From the NCBI GenBank assembly GCA_000333855.2, contig CM007320.1, positions 3,663,718-3,727,717 on the forward strand: 64,000 bases of DNA. The letters run 5' to 3'. The translations under genes were made by a program, and so were the position numbers. This document shows, one piece after another, positions 19,414-28,834 of this stretch (within the stretch, counting starts at the first letter, position 1; the number at the start of each line of letters is the position of its first letter). Origin of the DNA: Endotrypanum monterogeii. Lineage: Eukaryota; Euglenozoa; Kinetoplastea; Trypanosomatida; Trypanosomatidae. Below the pieces are notes generated by a model. It did no database searches and was not told the DNA's origin. It worked only from the letters and a program-made list of their open reading frames with translations.

Positions 19414-22125
19414 TTAGAAGCGAAACAGCTCCACTACACCACGCACAGGAAGCGCAGTGTTCAGCTGATACTCGACGAAATTGTGGTATTTTCTGTGGCT
19501 TCGGTGTACAGCTCGATGAGATTCCCGCTGCTCCGTCTCCAGTGAATCATTCTCCACTTGCCAGAGATCGAACATCGCGAACATCCCCCCAGCGTAAGCG
19601 GCAGGAACGCCCGCTGCGGTACCGACTGTGATATGGAGGGGAGGGGTAGTGCCCCTGGTGTTATGCATGACTTGTCCCTGAACATCCTGACTACCGGTCA
19701 GCGTGACGCCAAAAGACAAGGCATGCCGGTCCAAAAGCAAAGACACAACATGAGCCGTCACTTCCTGACCTAGGCACAGGCCGGTATTGGAGAAATACTC
19801 GCGCATGGCTTCGTTGACATCCATGGTTTCGTCTGCCACATCCATATGCATAAGCGTCACGTGCGGCCTCACCGGGACAACAATGAACCGCTCTTGCAGT
19901 GCTCTCTCCACTTCGGCAGGACCACCCTCACCACGTCCGTGGAGAAGCCAACCGCGCAGCCATCTCAAATGACCTCTGGCTACGTGGCCAGTGACCGGGG
20001 GTGAGAAAGACAACGAGCGTCGAAGTGCAGTTACAACTGTCTGCAAGAGAGAGCGGCCGATAGAGGTGATAGACCCGCCTTTCTGGGGTCGCTCGTCAAG
20101 TGACGAAAACACCAGCTGTGCGGCAGCACGCCGAAGCCCCTCTGTCGAGCAGCTCAGTCGCAGCTGCAGAGACACTGTTCTGGGTTCTTTGCGTAACGAG
20201 ATCCTCAAGAAGCTAGCAAGGCTTACGGAATTACTTTCCGGCAAACCTAGCAAGTTGCGTAGGAGATTTTCATCGCACCGACGCCTCTCGTCCCTTATGG
20301 CCGAGATTGTCAGGACTCGGCAGCCACCGGCACTGCTAGAGAGAGGAGCTCGTTGCACCAAATGATTGCGCAAACTAGCTACTGCCTCCTCTGTGGAAAA
20401 CTTCTTCGTATCCACGCGCCATGGAGCCTCCTCCAAAGAAGGCGGCTGAAATTTTTTCCGAACGGCATACAGCGCCTGCTGAGCCTCTGCTGCACTGCGA
20501 AGCAACTCGTGACCCTCGCGCTCGGCGGCACGCTGCACCATCACACTGGCGTCGGAGCACTCAACATACGCAACTTCGTATCGTTGTAACATCCTCGGGA
20601 AGTATTGCCGCCACACCTGCCGACTTGCCTGCGTAGCATGACACGCGTCTAGTATAAGCAGACCAGTCTGATTCATCTCAGTGGAGAAACATGACACCTC
20701 CTGCATCTGATTGCGCAAGGCCTGGTGAACTAAAGCACGCAAGCGCCGCTGTTTATGCTTGCTACTTGCGCCCGTGATGTCGTGGTCAGCCGCCACAGTG
20801 CAGTTCACTGTGTCACGGCTCAGGTGAACAACAAAGCTAAACGGAGAGGAACCCTCCTGCAACGTAAGCGCGCGAGTGAGCGCCATCGCCAACGTCGACT
20901 TGCCAGCCCCAGGTAAGCCGCAAAGTACCACCACTGTGAGAGGGCATTGACTATGAGGGGAGGCGACAAGTGCCGTTGTACGCTGAAGGCGCGCAAGAGC
21001 ATCACCAACTGACTCGTCGGCATCTCGGTGTCGCACCCGCTGTTGTACCAATAATCCTGACTCGAAGGCGCTGTTCAGTGCATGCACCCCAGCCTCCTCC
21101 ACGCGGCACCTGACCTCCGCAGCGCTTCTTGGCTGAAGCCATCCCACCAGAGCCTGATGGTAAAGATAGCTCTGAGGCCGTGAATCTCCGCATACCAGCG
21201 AGCGGAAAGCGCGCAGGACAACGTACTTCGGCGTTTTGAGCTTCAGTCGCAAAGGGAAGCGCCAACGCGGGACGGAATCCGCCGTTGATCCTTGTTCCTC
21301 GATTAAAACCACCAACCCCTCTGCAAGCTGTGGGCAACATTCGAAGGGTGAGTACACCGCATTCCACGACGCCGCTGCAGCGAACAAGTCGCGAAGAGCG
21401 GCATCGTTTAGCAACGCCACTCCTGGAGCACAATCAAGACCCCACCGACTCGCCATCGTTGGGAGCTCTGAGAAAGTCAGACACTCCTCTCTCAGCTGTG
21501 TGCGCTTCTGCACTGCGATCAGGACCATTCGCTGATCAAACTGTTCTTCTTCGAGCACCGGATGGTGAAAATCCTGCGCACGCCGAATGCACTCGCAAGA
21601 AGCACAAGCTCCCCATTCGAATAAGTCCGCCGCCAGTCGAGCCCGATGCTCCTCATTCACCTTTTCTAACAACTCGCGTGCTGCGTCGACGTGGGGACCG
21701 GCGAGAACGTGCTTACTCATGACCTCCAAGCCCACCCCGTCAAGCGAGAAAAGAGTGATAATAAATCCTGCCATCTTCCGCACTGCCCAGACACGGTACG
21801 CGTCAGTCCACAAAGAGGAGTCCCTCTGCCAATCAGTACCGACTTCATTGAGGTCGAAGAACTTGTTGACGCTGCGACACACAATGCTGCCATCAACGGG
21901 GTCAATTAGGAGTGACCGTGCACCGCAGGGTAGTCCCTTGACATCTCCCTGTGAAGCATTCTTGACGCTTACAGAAGCGATCTCATGTCCATCTGAAAGG
22001 GTGACATTCGCAAGCGACACTCGACCGCGTGCAACGTACTCGTCGAGGACGGCGGTGTCGAGGTTGGTGGAGCAGGGACTGCACTGCTCCCTCTGGAACC
22101 AGCACTCGCGCTTCAGCGATTCCAT
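19414..22125 (-). CDS. TRL1: tRNA ligase, Trl1/Rlg1 family (ligase-kinase-phosphodiesterase)
   Basis: 903 aa tripartite RNA-repair enzyme that joins tRNA halves after intron removal. Adenylyltransferase domain: nucleotidyl lysine candidate K117 in KMAG (motif I), EGLVVLIE (motif IV, about 269-276), and KLKTPKYVVLRAFR (motif V, about 295-308), matching the fungal K-x-K...PY...R arrangement. Kinase domain: Walker A GLPGAGKST at about 403-411. Cyclic phosphodiesterase domain: the paired 2H motifs HVTL (about 755) and HITV (about 831). All three activities therefore look intact. In T. brucei the Trl1 homologue is reported to be needed for the single intron-containing tRNA-Tyr. The start at 22125 is the first ATG downstream of a GTCTAG/GCAG acceptor; the longer frame starts with TTG upstream of it. 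Confidence 0.92.
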   Translation of the reverse strand: MESLKRECWFQREQCSPCSTNLDTAVLDEYVARGRVSLANVTLSDGHEIASVSVKNASQGDVKGLPCGARSLLIDPVDGSIVCRSVNKFFDLNEVGTDWQRDSSLWTDAYRVWAVRKMAGFIITLFSLDGVGLEVMSKHVLAGPHVDAARELLEKVNEEHRARLAADLFEWGACASCECIRRAQDFHHPVLEEEQFDQRMVLIAVQKRTQLREECLTFSELPTMASRWGLDCAPGVALLNDAALRDLFAAAASWNAVYSPFECCPQLAEGLVVLIEEQGSTADSVPRWRFPLRLKLKTPKYVVLRAFRSLVCGDSRPQSYLYHQALVGWLQPRSAAEVRCRVEEAGVHALNSAFESGLLVQQRVRHRDADESVGDALARLQRTTALVASPHSQCPLTVVVLCGLPGAGKSTLAMALTRALTLQEGSSPFSFVVHLSRDTVNCTVAADHDITGASSKHKQRRLRALVHQALRNQMQEVSCFSTEMNQTGLLILDACHATQASRQVWRQYFPRMLQRYEVAYVECSDASVMVQRAAEREGHELLRSAAEAQQALYAVRKKFQPPSLEEAPWRVDTKKFSTEEAVASLRNHLVQRAPLSSSAGGCRVLTISAIRDERRRCDENLLRNLLGLPESNSVSLASFLRISLRKEPRTVSLQLRLSCSTEGLRRAAAQLVFSSLDERPQKGGSITSIGRSLLQTVVTALRRSLSFSPPVTGHVARGHLRWLRGWLLHGRGEGGPAEVERALQERFIVVPVRPHVTLMHMDVADETMDVNEAMREYFSNTGLCLGQEVTAHVVSLLLDRHALSFGVTLTGSQDVQGQVMHNTRGTTPPLHITVGTAAGVPAAYAGGMFAMFDLWQVENDSLETEQRESHRAVHRSHRKYHNFVEYQLNTALPVRGVVELFRF

Positions 22126-22766
22126 AACGCACGACAAAAAACGTGCGCGCTTTGTCTCTGCGAATCTGTGTTGCTGCCTAGACAGAACCCCATCCAATTA
22201 CACGCAGAGCAAGGTAAACAACAAAGGAGGGAAGAGAGAGTTTGTACGGCCAACAAAAGAATCTAAGAGAGAGCCATGCCGAGGCTCTCGGGATCACCGA
22301 GGGGCAAAATAGCCTCGAGACTCACAGACCAGCAACGGTATAACGGAGAGATCACTCACGCACTCAACAGGTCACACCAACCAGGAACTAAAGATGCAGA
22401 AAAAGAGATACGGGATCCTTTGGAGCTTTACCTGAACAGGTTCTGCTTGCCGTCATTCTCTTCTCCTTTTTGTAGGAAGCGTTGATTCGCCTTGTCGAGT
22501 AGCAACATCTAGCAACAAAATAACAGAAACGCACTGGTATGTAGACAGAAGAAATAATTATGAGCAGTGAATGGCAAGCGCGCTGTGTCAATCCAGGCGA
22601 CACGACGGAGCGTTTTGTCCAGTTGCACGTGCACCTCACCGGCATCGTCAAATCAGCTCTTCTGAAAGAGAGCAAAGGGACTGTTTCCTCTACGGTTGCT
22701 GGAACAAAATGCGTCATGGCCCCTTCGTGTTTCACCACCCCCCCCCCAAAAAAAAAAAAACGATGT
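22126..22766. other. Spacer between orphan Pro-rich/ankyrin gene and tRNA ligase
   Basis: 641 bp. It holds the tRNA ligase acceptor and the C10A13 double homopolymer at 22738-22760. Short plus-strand frames overlap the homopolymer. Nothing else seen. Confidence 0.5.
22738..22760. repeat. C10A13 double homopolymer
   Basis: Ten C followed by thirteen A on the plus strand; on the coding strand T13 then G10, starting 6 nt after the stop codon of the orphan gene. Lengths at such tracts are prone to sequencing error. Confidence 0.9.
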
Positions 22767-24689
22767 CTACGTAAGCGCATCCATCGCTGCCGACATATCG
22801 CCGCCTACCCTTCGCAGGGGCGATTGGCCGGTGCTATCGATCGCTGTCACCCGTTCATTTCTGAAAAAAGGCCCTTTGTGTTGAGGAACTTCCTTTCTCG
22901 TGGCCGCCGTCCTCGCTGTTGGTGCACGGTTGGGCCGTCGCGCATGACCGCGGGGTTCACACACAGCCTGTACGACCTGCATTGCCTCAGCTGACAATAT
23001 ATCCTTGAGCCGTGGAGTCGTTGCATCTTTGGCCCCCTTCGTTAGGAGAAGTACAACATTGTCGAGTTTCCCTGCCGCAGCCGCGAACTGCAGCAGCGTG
23101 CCACGCATCCCCAGGCCAAGCACAAATGTATCGCCTGCTCGCTTCAAGCCCCACTGGCGCCGCCTGTACTGCACGTAACCAGTGCTTTCTAGCACACTGT
23201 CAGACTTGCGCTTTTCTATTACCGCGTTCAGCTGCTCTGGAGACCCGAAGTATGCGGCAGTCCAGATATTTGCCTTCGCCACATCTTCGGCATCCCCAGA
23301 CGTTTGAGTGACACTACCCTCGACGTCTTTCAGAACGGCTACATGGCTTGCCGTTTCCGAAAAAGATACCGTTCGTCGCACCTGGCCTACGCGTCGCGTT
23401 TCGATTCTCAAGTATTGCTTCGCCAATTCCAATTGATCGAGGAGAAACTGAAGCCGCTGGCCCTCCATCGCCTCGTAGAAGCCCTCCGTGCGCTTCGAAT
23501 TTCCTATGACAGCGAACGGCGGTCGCACATGTTCGAGAGGCGCTCCGCTATACTTGGCCCCGCCAAAAACCACATATTCTGGGGGCAGCGTGGCCGGTAG
23601 GGCCGACGCCACCTCCTCCTCTGACCAACGCAGAAACACACTGGGTGACAGAACATGCGGCTCCGCTGCATCAGCTAGCGGGAACTTCAGTGATGGCGAG
23701 CATGGAGATGGCCCCCTCAGTAACACAGGATACATCCACTTGGTGTAGTCTGGAAGGTGCTCGCGAATTGTGTGCTCCTCCTCCGACAGGGGGGCATCTA
23801 CAGGCACTATAGCCTTCGTTTGCTCCTCTGTCAAACGAAGTTGAGGGGCATCTGGCGACGGAGATGTAGAGGATGCTGTAGAAGTAGTAGCCATCGAAGT
23901 CTGAAGGGGCAATGATGGTACACCAGCCACGACCGCGGGCGCTGCCGGCAGCGATGATGCAGCTACATCTTCATGTCCTTCGGGTAGCGCGAAGGTCACT
24001 TTTCTCGCACCAGCGGGATGAGCCTGCTCAACCGGCACAGATATAGAGGGTAGTAGAATCGATGAACGCGACGATGCTGCCTCTAAGAATCCAGCAGAAG
24101 GACTCAGGGCTGGCGCAACGTTAGTAGTCGACAGCAGTGGTGCCGACTGCGACAGAGGCAGCTGAGGTTGTCCCAGCATTGGCGCAGGTGCAACAGGAAG
24201 GAGTGGAACGGGTGGAGCTAGCGGGGCTGGCACCGAGAGGGAGGTGACGGAAGAGCTGACCCGAGGCACGGGTGGAGGAAAAGCTGAGGAACTACCGGAA
24301 ACTGAGGCGGAGGCGAGCGAGGTCACCAACGGCACTACGTGCTGTGTAGATGATATACCCGCGAGAGAATCGGAATTGCGCCTCAAGGCTGACTCCAATA
24401 AAGAGCGTTCTGGTCCTAGAGCCGCCGGGACCTCAACAGGAACAGGGAGGTGTACTACGGGAGGCGCCAAGGGCTGGGGAGGAGAGATCGAATTCCAAGT
24501 GGCAACCGCAGGAGAGGGAGTGACAACAGGAATCGGTAAACCAGTCGGTGTTGCCCGAGCGGGTGGTATAGGAAATGGAGAAGCTGCTTGAAGAGGGACG
24601 GGCTGTGTCGGCACAGGCACAGGCACAGGCACAGGCACTTGTAGTGCAGGTGGGCCTGAAAAGGCCGCACCGCTGCCACCGAAAAACAT
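22767..24689 (-). CDS. Orphan protein: Pro/Ala/Val-rich N-terminus, ankyrin-like C-terminus
   Basis: 640 aa, not recognised. Residues 1-330 are low complexity, dominated by P, A, V, S and L, with a (VP)n run at about 17-27 and many PPxP/PVP segments, so probably disordered. Residues 330-450 are better structured (LPDYTKWMYPVLLRGPSP..., PPEYVVFGGAKYSG, a helix FYEAMEGQRLQFLLDQLELAKQYL). Residues 470-570 contain two ankyrin-like helix pairs (ANIWTAAYFGSPEQLNAVIEK and TLLQFAAAAGKLDNVVLLLTKGA). The C-terminus is basic. No signal peptide or membrane segment. The start is ATG 24689. Ankyrin-like ends usually mediate protein binding; no function is assigned. Confidence 0.75.
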   Translation of the reverse strand: MFFGGSGAAFSGPPALQVPVPVPVPVPTQPVPLQAASPFPIPPARATPTGLPIPVVTPSPAVATWNSISPPQPLAPPVVHLPVPVEVPAALGPERSLLESALRRNSDSLAGISSTQHVVPLVTSLASASVSGSSSAFPPPVPRVSSSVTSLSVPAPLAPPVPLLPVAPAPMLGQPQLPLSQSAPLLSTTNVAPALSPSAGFLEAASSRSSILLPSISVPVEQAHPAGARKVTFALPEGHEDVAASSLPAAPAVVAGVPSLPLQTSMATTSTASSTSPSPDAPQLRLTEEQTKAIVPVDAPLSEEEHTIREHLPDYTKWMYPVLLRGPSPCSPSLKFPLADAAEPHVLSPSVFLRWSEEEVASALPATLPPEYVVFGGAKYSGAPLEHVRPPFAVIGNSKRTEGFYEAMEGQRLQFLLDQLELAKQYLRIETRRVGQVRRTVSFSETASHVAVLKDVEGSVTQTSGDAEDVAKANIWTAAYFGSPEQLNAVIEKRKSDSVLESTGYVQYRRRQWGLKRAGDTFVLGLGMRGTLLQFAAAAGKLDNVVLLLTKGAKDATTPRLKDILSAEAMQVVQAVCEPRGHARRPNRAPTARTAATRKEVPQHKGPFFRNERVTAIDSTGQSPLRRVGGDMSAAMDALT

Positions 24690-25289
24690 CCCAGTCCTAA
24701 AGCAGCTAAGTCGGGAGAAATAGTGTCCTACTGCTGGAAATACCGCCTAAGCGGGACAGATGGGAACAAATACAGTGTAGACCGAAGAGCACAGATTAGG
24801 GGGGGGGAAGAAAAAAAAAACGCAGTTCCATGACAACGACGGGGAGGATGGGAGGGATGGTGAAAAGAAAAGCTACTCATATTTGTTGCAGAAGCGACAT
24901 GGGTGAAGAACCCTGGAGGAATACCCCTGGAACCGACGCCTTCAATATTTCTAGTGATAAGTTCCCAACACCGAAGAATACAAAGTTGGTGAGTTGATCC
25001 CTGTTCCTTGCCTCACCCAGGCGAATCGTATTACGACATGAGGACCATGTCAAGTATTCCATTACAAGACAAAAAAAAACAGACCTCTTCAGCCCTCTGC
25101 CTCGACCTTCCTCATTTTCTTCGCTAACGACACCGACCCAGTGAGAACCACGACGCCACATCACCGGTCTGGCGAAAAAAAAAAAGCGTTGGAACCCTGC
25201 AGCGCTACTCTGCTTGCTTTCACACAGTTCTACCGCCAGCGCACACTGCAGGTAAAATTGCAGGCTCCACAACCATCATAATACGGCCA
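24690..25289. other. Spacer between EVE-domain gene and orphan gene
   Basis: 600 bp with G9 (24799-24807) then A10 (24811-24820) on the plus strand, a C/T tract on the coding strand and the likely splice signal of the orphan gene. A 131-codon minus-strand frame (24877-25272) begins with TTG and spans pyrimidine tracts; not accepted as a gene. Confidence 0.5.
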
Positions 25290-25784
25290 TCACGTTTTCA
25301 TATGTTCTTCATGCATGCGCAGTATGTAGGCGTACGCCGGTGCATCCACCGGTTGAACGCTCAAACGGGATTGTGTAAAAAGAGCCATTTTCTGCAGCTC
25401 CGCACGCGACTTCATTTCACTCAGCGTCACGACATTGTCCCACTTGGCCACAAACTTCACGTCAACCATCTGCCAGGGGTTTTTCTCCTTGCTAGCCTTT
25501 GGGTCAAAATAATCGGAATTCTTGTCCAATGCAGTGAAGTCATCGTATGCCAACCGCACTACCTCGGCTAGTCCAGCAACACCTGGCGCCTTTGTATTGC
25601 TGTGATAGAAAAGAACTTTGTCGCCTACTGCCATCGCACGCATATGATTTCTCGCCGAGTAATTGCGCACACCGTCCCAGGGCGAAATTTTCTGTTTTGC
25701 CAAGTCATCGATGGAAAACTTGTGGGGCTCCGATTTCATCAGCCAGTAGTGAATATCCACCGAGCGCTGGCGTTTTCGCTTCAT
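25290..25784 (-). CDS. EVE-domain protein (THYN1/YTH-like fold)
   Basis: 164 aa consisting almost entirely of one EVE domain, a PUA-like fold related to YTH that recognises modified bases in RNA or DNA. Signatures are YWLMKSEP (residues 13-20), WDGVRNYSARN (36-46), VGDKVLFYHSN..PGVAGLAEV (53-75), and the FDPKA..KNPWQMVDVKF segment. It closely resembles thymocyte nuclear protein 1 and bacterial EVE proteins and is of normal length. The N-terminus MKRKRQRS is basic and could act as a nuclear signal. The start at 25784 is the first ATG; the longer frame begins with TTG. The physiological ligand is unknown for most family members. Confidence 0.93.
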   Translation of the reverse strand: MKRKRQRSVDIHYWLMKSEPHKFSIDDLAKQKISPWDGVRNYSARNHMRAMAVGDKVLFYHSNTKAPGVAGLAEVVRLAYDDFTALDKNSDYFDPKASKEKNPWQMVDVKFVAKWDNVVTLSEMKSRAELQKMALFTQSRLSVQPVDAPAYAYILRMHEEHMKT

Positions 25785-26279
25785 TTCAGTGCTGTAAGAG
25801 ACGGCGATGAGCTGTGGACGCAAAGAGGCAGAGACCGATAACCCATAATGACCGTTTGAAGAACAGAAAAAGAAACAAAGGAGGGAAGAATGTCTTGATC
25901 CACAGCGGCACTGAGGCCAAACACGAGGGCAGAAACCTCTACCCGAGTTAAGAGGTTAACAAAAAGGAGAATCTGCTCGTGTCTCATACGTATTACCGCC
26001 GACTCTACAACGTCATGAGCTCAGAAGCGCCGCGATGTCCCTCAGGAAGAACTGCTGACTTTCGATCGGGAGAGCCTACAGACCAGACGGCGAGAAGCCA
26101 CAAGAGCGACGCACAATGATCAAACCATGCTGTTCGTTTCGGGTCTGTAGCGTGTTTGGCCGTAGCCTGCAGGCGCTATAACTGAGAGCGTGCAGAACAA
26201 ACACACAAAAAAAAAACAGCGATACAACGAAGAGGGCAAAGAAGCGGCACCAAACCTTTGTGTCATAAGGAGCTACCCT
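25785..26279. other. Spacer between bromodomain factor and EVE-domain gene
   Basis: 495 bp with an A-rich plus-strand run near 26206-26216 (T tract on the coding strand). No coding frame supported. Confidence 0.5.
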
Positions 26280-27140
26280 TCACACTTGCGATGACTCTTC
26301 AAAGTCACCGTCTTCTAACCACCCACCCTCCTCCTCGATACGGATAGGGCTCACCTCCTCCATCATCAGCATCGGCGTCTGGGTATTTTGAGGAACCTGC
26401 TCCAATTGCGGCTCGGCATCTTGGTGAAATTTGACGTCTGCATCCTCCTGCATCAATGATACATGTGCTCCGGTCATTGTCTGCCGCCGGCGATCCGATA
26501 CGCGCGACACCTTTACGGCTCGCCGCAGCTTCACTTTTTTCTCACGGTTCTCAGCGCTGCTCCGGGCATACTCGAGCATGCGCCGCAGGGTAGCGTTTTT
26601 TGCAGTGCGCAGCTGAATGTTTGTGTTTCCTGCCATCGAGCCCACCTCTAGTCCCTCATATAGAGCGTAAATGCGAAGAATCTCTCGGCTGTCCAAAGAG
26701 CTCATACCGGTGCACGCCTTTTTCACCTCCGCTGGTGGAACTGGCGCTGCCCTAAGCTCAGTAACGAATTGGTCCTCCATTATAATCTCCATTGCGCGTG
26801 CAAGCTTTGAGGGTGGGGCATGAATCCCGTTGTACAGGTAGCAGTTATTCACTACGGCGCGCATGTCAGCCATAAAGTCGGCAGGGGTTTTGTACTCGTA
26901 GCGCTGCAGCTTCCGTCGAATGAGCTCCCAGTATACAGGCCGAGAAACGTGTTGCGCGTAGTCCGGCAAGGAAACTGGATTTCTGAGAAACAAATCGTCG
27001 GTGTCCAGCTCAGTAACGCTCTCGATAATTCGACGACAATCCTCATAAAAAAGGCTATCGAGATAACGAAAAATATCGCTTTGCCGCCTCCTCAGACGAC
27101 TTCGCAGTTCATCAAGAAGCAGGTCGTTACTCGAAGACAT
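26280..27140 (-). CDS. BDF1: Bromodomain factor, probably BDF1
   Basis: 286 aa. One bromodomain spans about residues 15-125: LPDYAQHVSRPVYWELIRRKL matches the ZA loop and helix A, and NNCYLYNG supplies the acetyl-lysine-contacting Asn at about 104. After it come a helical segment (SSLDSREILRIYALYEGLEV, about 150-170), a Lys/Arg-rich stretch (REKKVKLRRAVK) and an acidic C-terminus. Kinetoplastid bromodomain factors bind acetylated histones and mark transcription start regions. The BDF1 name rests on position: I recall T. brucei BDF1 lying just upstream of Nup144 on chromosome 10, as here. The start is ATG 27140. The family call is firm, the paralogue call less so. Confidence 0.85.
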   Translation of the reverse strand: MSSSNDLLLDELRSRLRRRQSDIFRYLDSLFYEDCRRIIESVTELDTDDLFLRNPVSLPDYAQHVSRPVYWELIRRKLQRYEYKTPADFMADMRAVVNNCYLYNGIHAPPSKLARAMEIIMEDQFVTELRAAPVPPAEVKKACTGMSSLDSREILRIYALYEGLEVGSMAGNTNIQLRTAKNATLRRMLEYARSSAENREKKVKLRRAVKVSRVSDRRRQTMTGAHVSLMQEDADVKFHQDAEPQLEQVPQNTQTPMLMMEEVSPIRIEEEGGWLEDGDFEESSQV

Positions 27141-28834
27141 GTGAATTCGCCTTCCAGTTATTTTTTTTTCATGAGCAGCTCTTTGTGCGCTGATCCAAGT
27201 CCCAGCAAAAAAAAAAAAAACAGTGATGCAATGCCTATTCGAAAAGCAGCAAATAACAAAGGATGTGTATGACGCAGAAGTGTGAGAAAGCGATCAGGGA
27301 TATTTATATGTCTAAAGGAAAATGGCATCGAAGAGTGACGGGAATAACCTTCACCACCAGCGCCTGCCGTCGCGCAGACAAGGAAGAAAACGTTTGAGAG
27401 ATGGAGCACAGTCGCAACCGGCCAGTCATTCCTCAATGAACCAATTCTTGTCTTTTGCCCTGCATATGTGGATGTTTGTTAGTGTCCATTTCAAAGTGCG
27501 TGAGATCTGAGTTTTTCATAGCAAGTTTGAGCTTGCGGTTAAACTCATATGTTTACAGATATGATATGCATCCCAACTCAGCAGCAAAAGCACTAGCCTA
27601 TCAAACAAAAGTCCCAGCAGTCTGTCGACCCCAGTTTTCTGCCCCTTGCAGATCTCGATGCACGCGCATGCCCATCGTGGGCTGAGCACTTGCTCAGCTT
27701 CTCCTCCCCCGCATATCTCCCCTACGCCTTCCCACGAGGACAAGAAACAAAGTCGCATCTACATGCGCGCAATGCGCTTGCCATTAAAGTGAGTCCGTCA
27801 TCTCTTCTCCGAAAGAAGAAAAAAAACGATACGAGACGGCAAAGTATACAAGAACCAGGACTAGAAGGGAGACAATATGGTCTTGGGAACTCCGTAGCAG
27901 CGAGCGCAACGGGAAGGATCGATACGGACTTCCAGGCAAAGGGAGCGCACCACCGTGACCGGCTTGCCAGTGGTTAGGATAAAGAAACATGCTGGCATAC
28001 CACACATCACTGTCGACAATCCTGCTGCGCGAACCATTGGCGTCCTCTGGTCTAGCGTACTCCGAAAAAGCCTTTCCAATGCGTGACCAGCATTGACCTA
28101 ATCGAAAGCAGCTCACTACGTGCATCGCACAACCTCTTTTCGGATGTCTCCTTAAGTAATGCTTTGAGTCCGTTGCCTTTAGACCGTACTCGATAAATGA
28201 AAATAGTAACGACACTGGTAAAGGTATCCAGCTCTCCGCTTGGAAACAGAAGGGGCGACCACGTCCATTAGAAACCATGCAGGTGACAAAAATAGAAAAA
28301 AGAGATGAAAATCGGTCGAGAAAGAGTTCGAAATGATACAGAAATGAACATGAGCCGAGCGTGCTCGGATACACCATTGCACACATCTTTTTTTTTTTCC
28401 GGGGGCTACGGTGAGATATCACTTTAATAAAAGCGAGCCACTGAGGGAATTCAGAGTTCACGTTGTTTCAACGTACATCGCACGGGAAAAAAAAAACAGT
28501 GTCTGCCATTGGTTTCCCCTCACTAGAGGTAGATACGCAACTGATACTCCCGCAGCAGGCTCACCGCTTTTCATGTGTGTCGATGTTTTCCCTGTCTGTT
28601 TAAAAAGATGTTGACGGCCGACCGAAATCAGCACTAGCCATTCTGATCTGCGCAGAGAACACATTCAAAACCGAAGAAAAAAAAAAACAACAAAAAAGGT
28701 GTAATCACACATTACCAAAAATTCGCATGAAAGGTAAAGCCCCTGCCTGTTTTTCTGACGGCCAGCAAGTGCAACTAGCCCACATGTCGTCAAAGCGGTT
28801 TACTCAAGAAAAGCCTCTATTATCTGATGGCTCA
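27141..28834. other. Long spacer between Nup155-type gene and bromodomain factor
   Basis: 1694 bp. It includes A14 at 27207-27220 (T tract for the bromodomain gene), A-runs near 28675-28687, and one ATG-started minus-strand frame of 200 codons (27784-28386), listed separately. Otherwise nothing is seen. Confidence 0.5.
27784..28386 (-). CDS. Possible orphan membrane protein, 200 aa
   Basis: Longest ATG-started minus-strand frame in a 1.7 kb gap. The product has a hydrophobic N-terminal segment (about residues 14-37), a second near 50-70, and a strong C-terminal one (VSLLVLVLVYFAVSYRFF) followed by a short polar tail, which would suit a tail-anchored protein. The middle is mixed and polar with no recognised motif. 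A GTAG lies about 25 nt upstream of the ATG, but the intervening sequence is A-rich. The frame is not low complexity, unlike the artefactual pyrimidine frames. It could equally be chance in an untranslated region; no homologue is recognised. Confidence 0.3.
   Translation of the reverse strand: MCAMVYPSTLGSCSFLYHFELFLDRFSSLFSIFVTCMVSNGRGRPFCFQAESWIPLPVSLLFSFIEYGLKATDSKHYLRRHPKRGCAMHVVSCFRLGQCWSRIGKAFSEYARPEDANGSRSRIVDSDVWYASMFLYPNHWQAGHGGALPLPGSPYRSFPLRSLLRSSQDHIVSLLVLVLVYFAVSYRFFSSFGEEMTDSL

Noticed and set aside
22560..22994. 144-codon plus-strand frame across the C10A13 tract
   Set aside because: Homopolymer-driven and overlaps the end of the orphan gene on the other strand.
24877..25272. 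131-codon minus-strand frame
   Set aside because: Starts with TTG and spans pyrimidine tracts; the last part reads like untranslated sequence.
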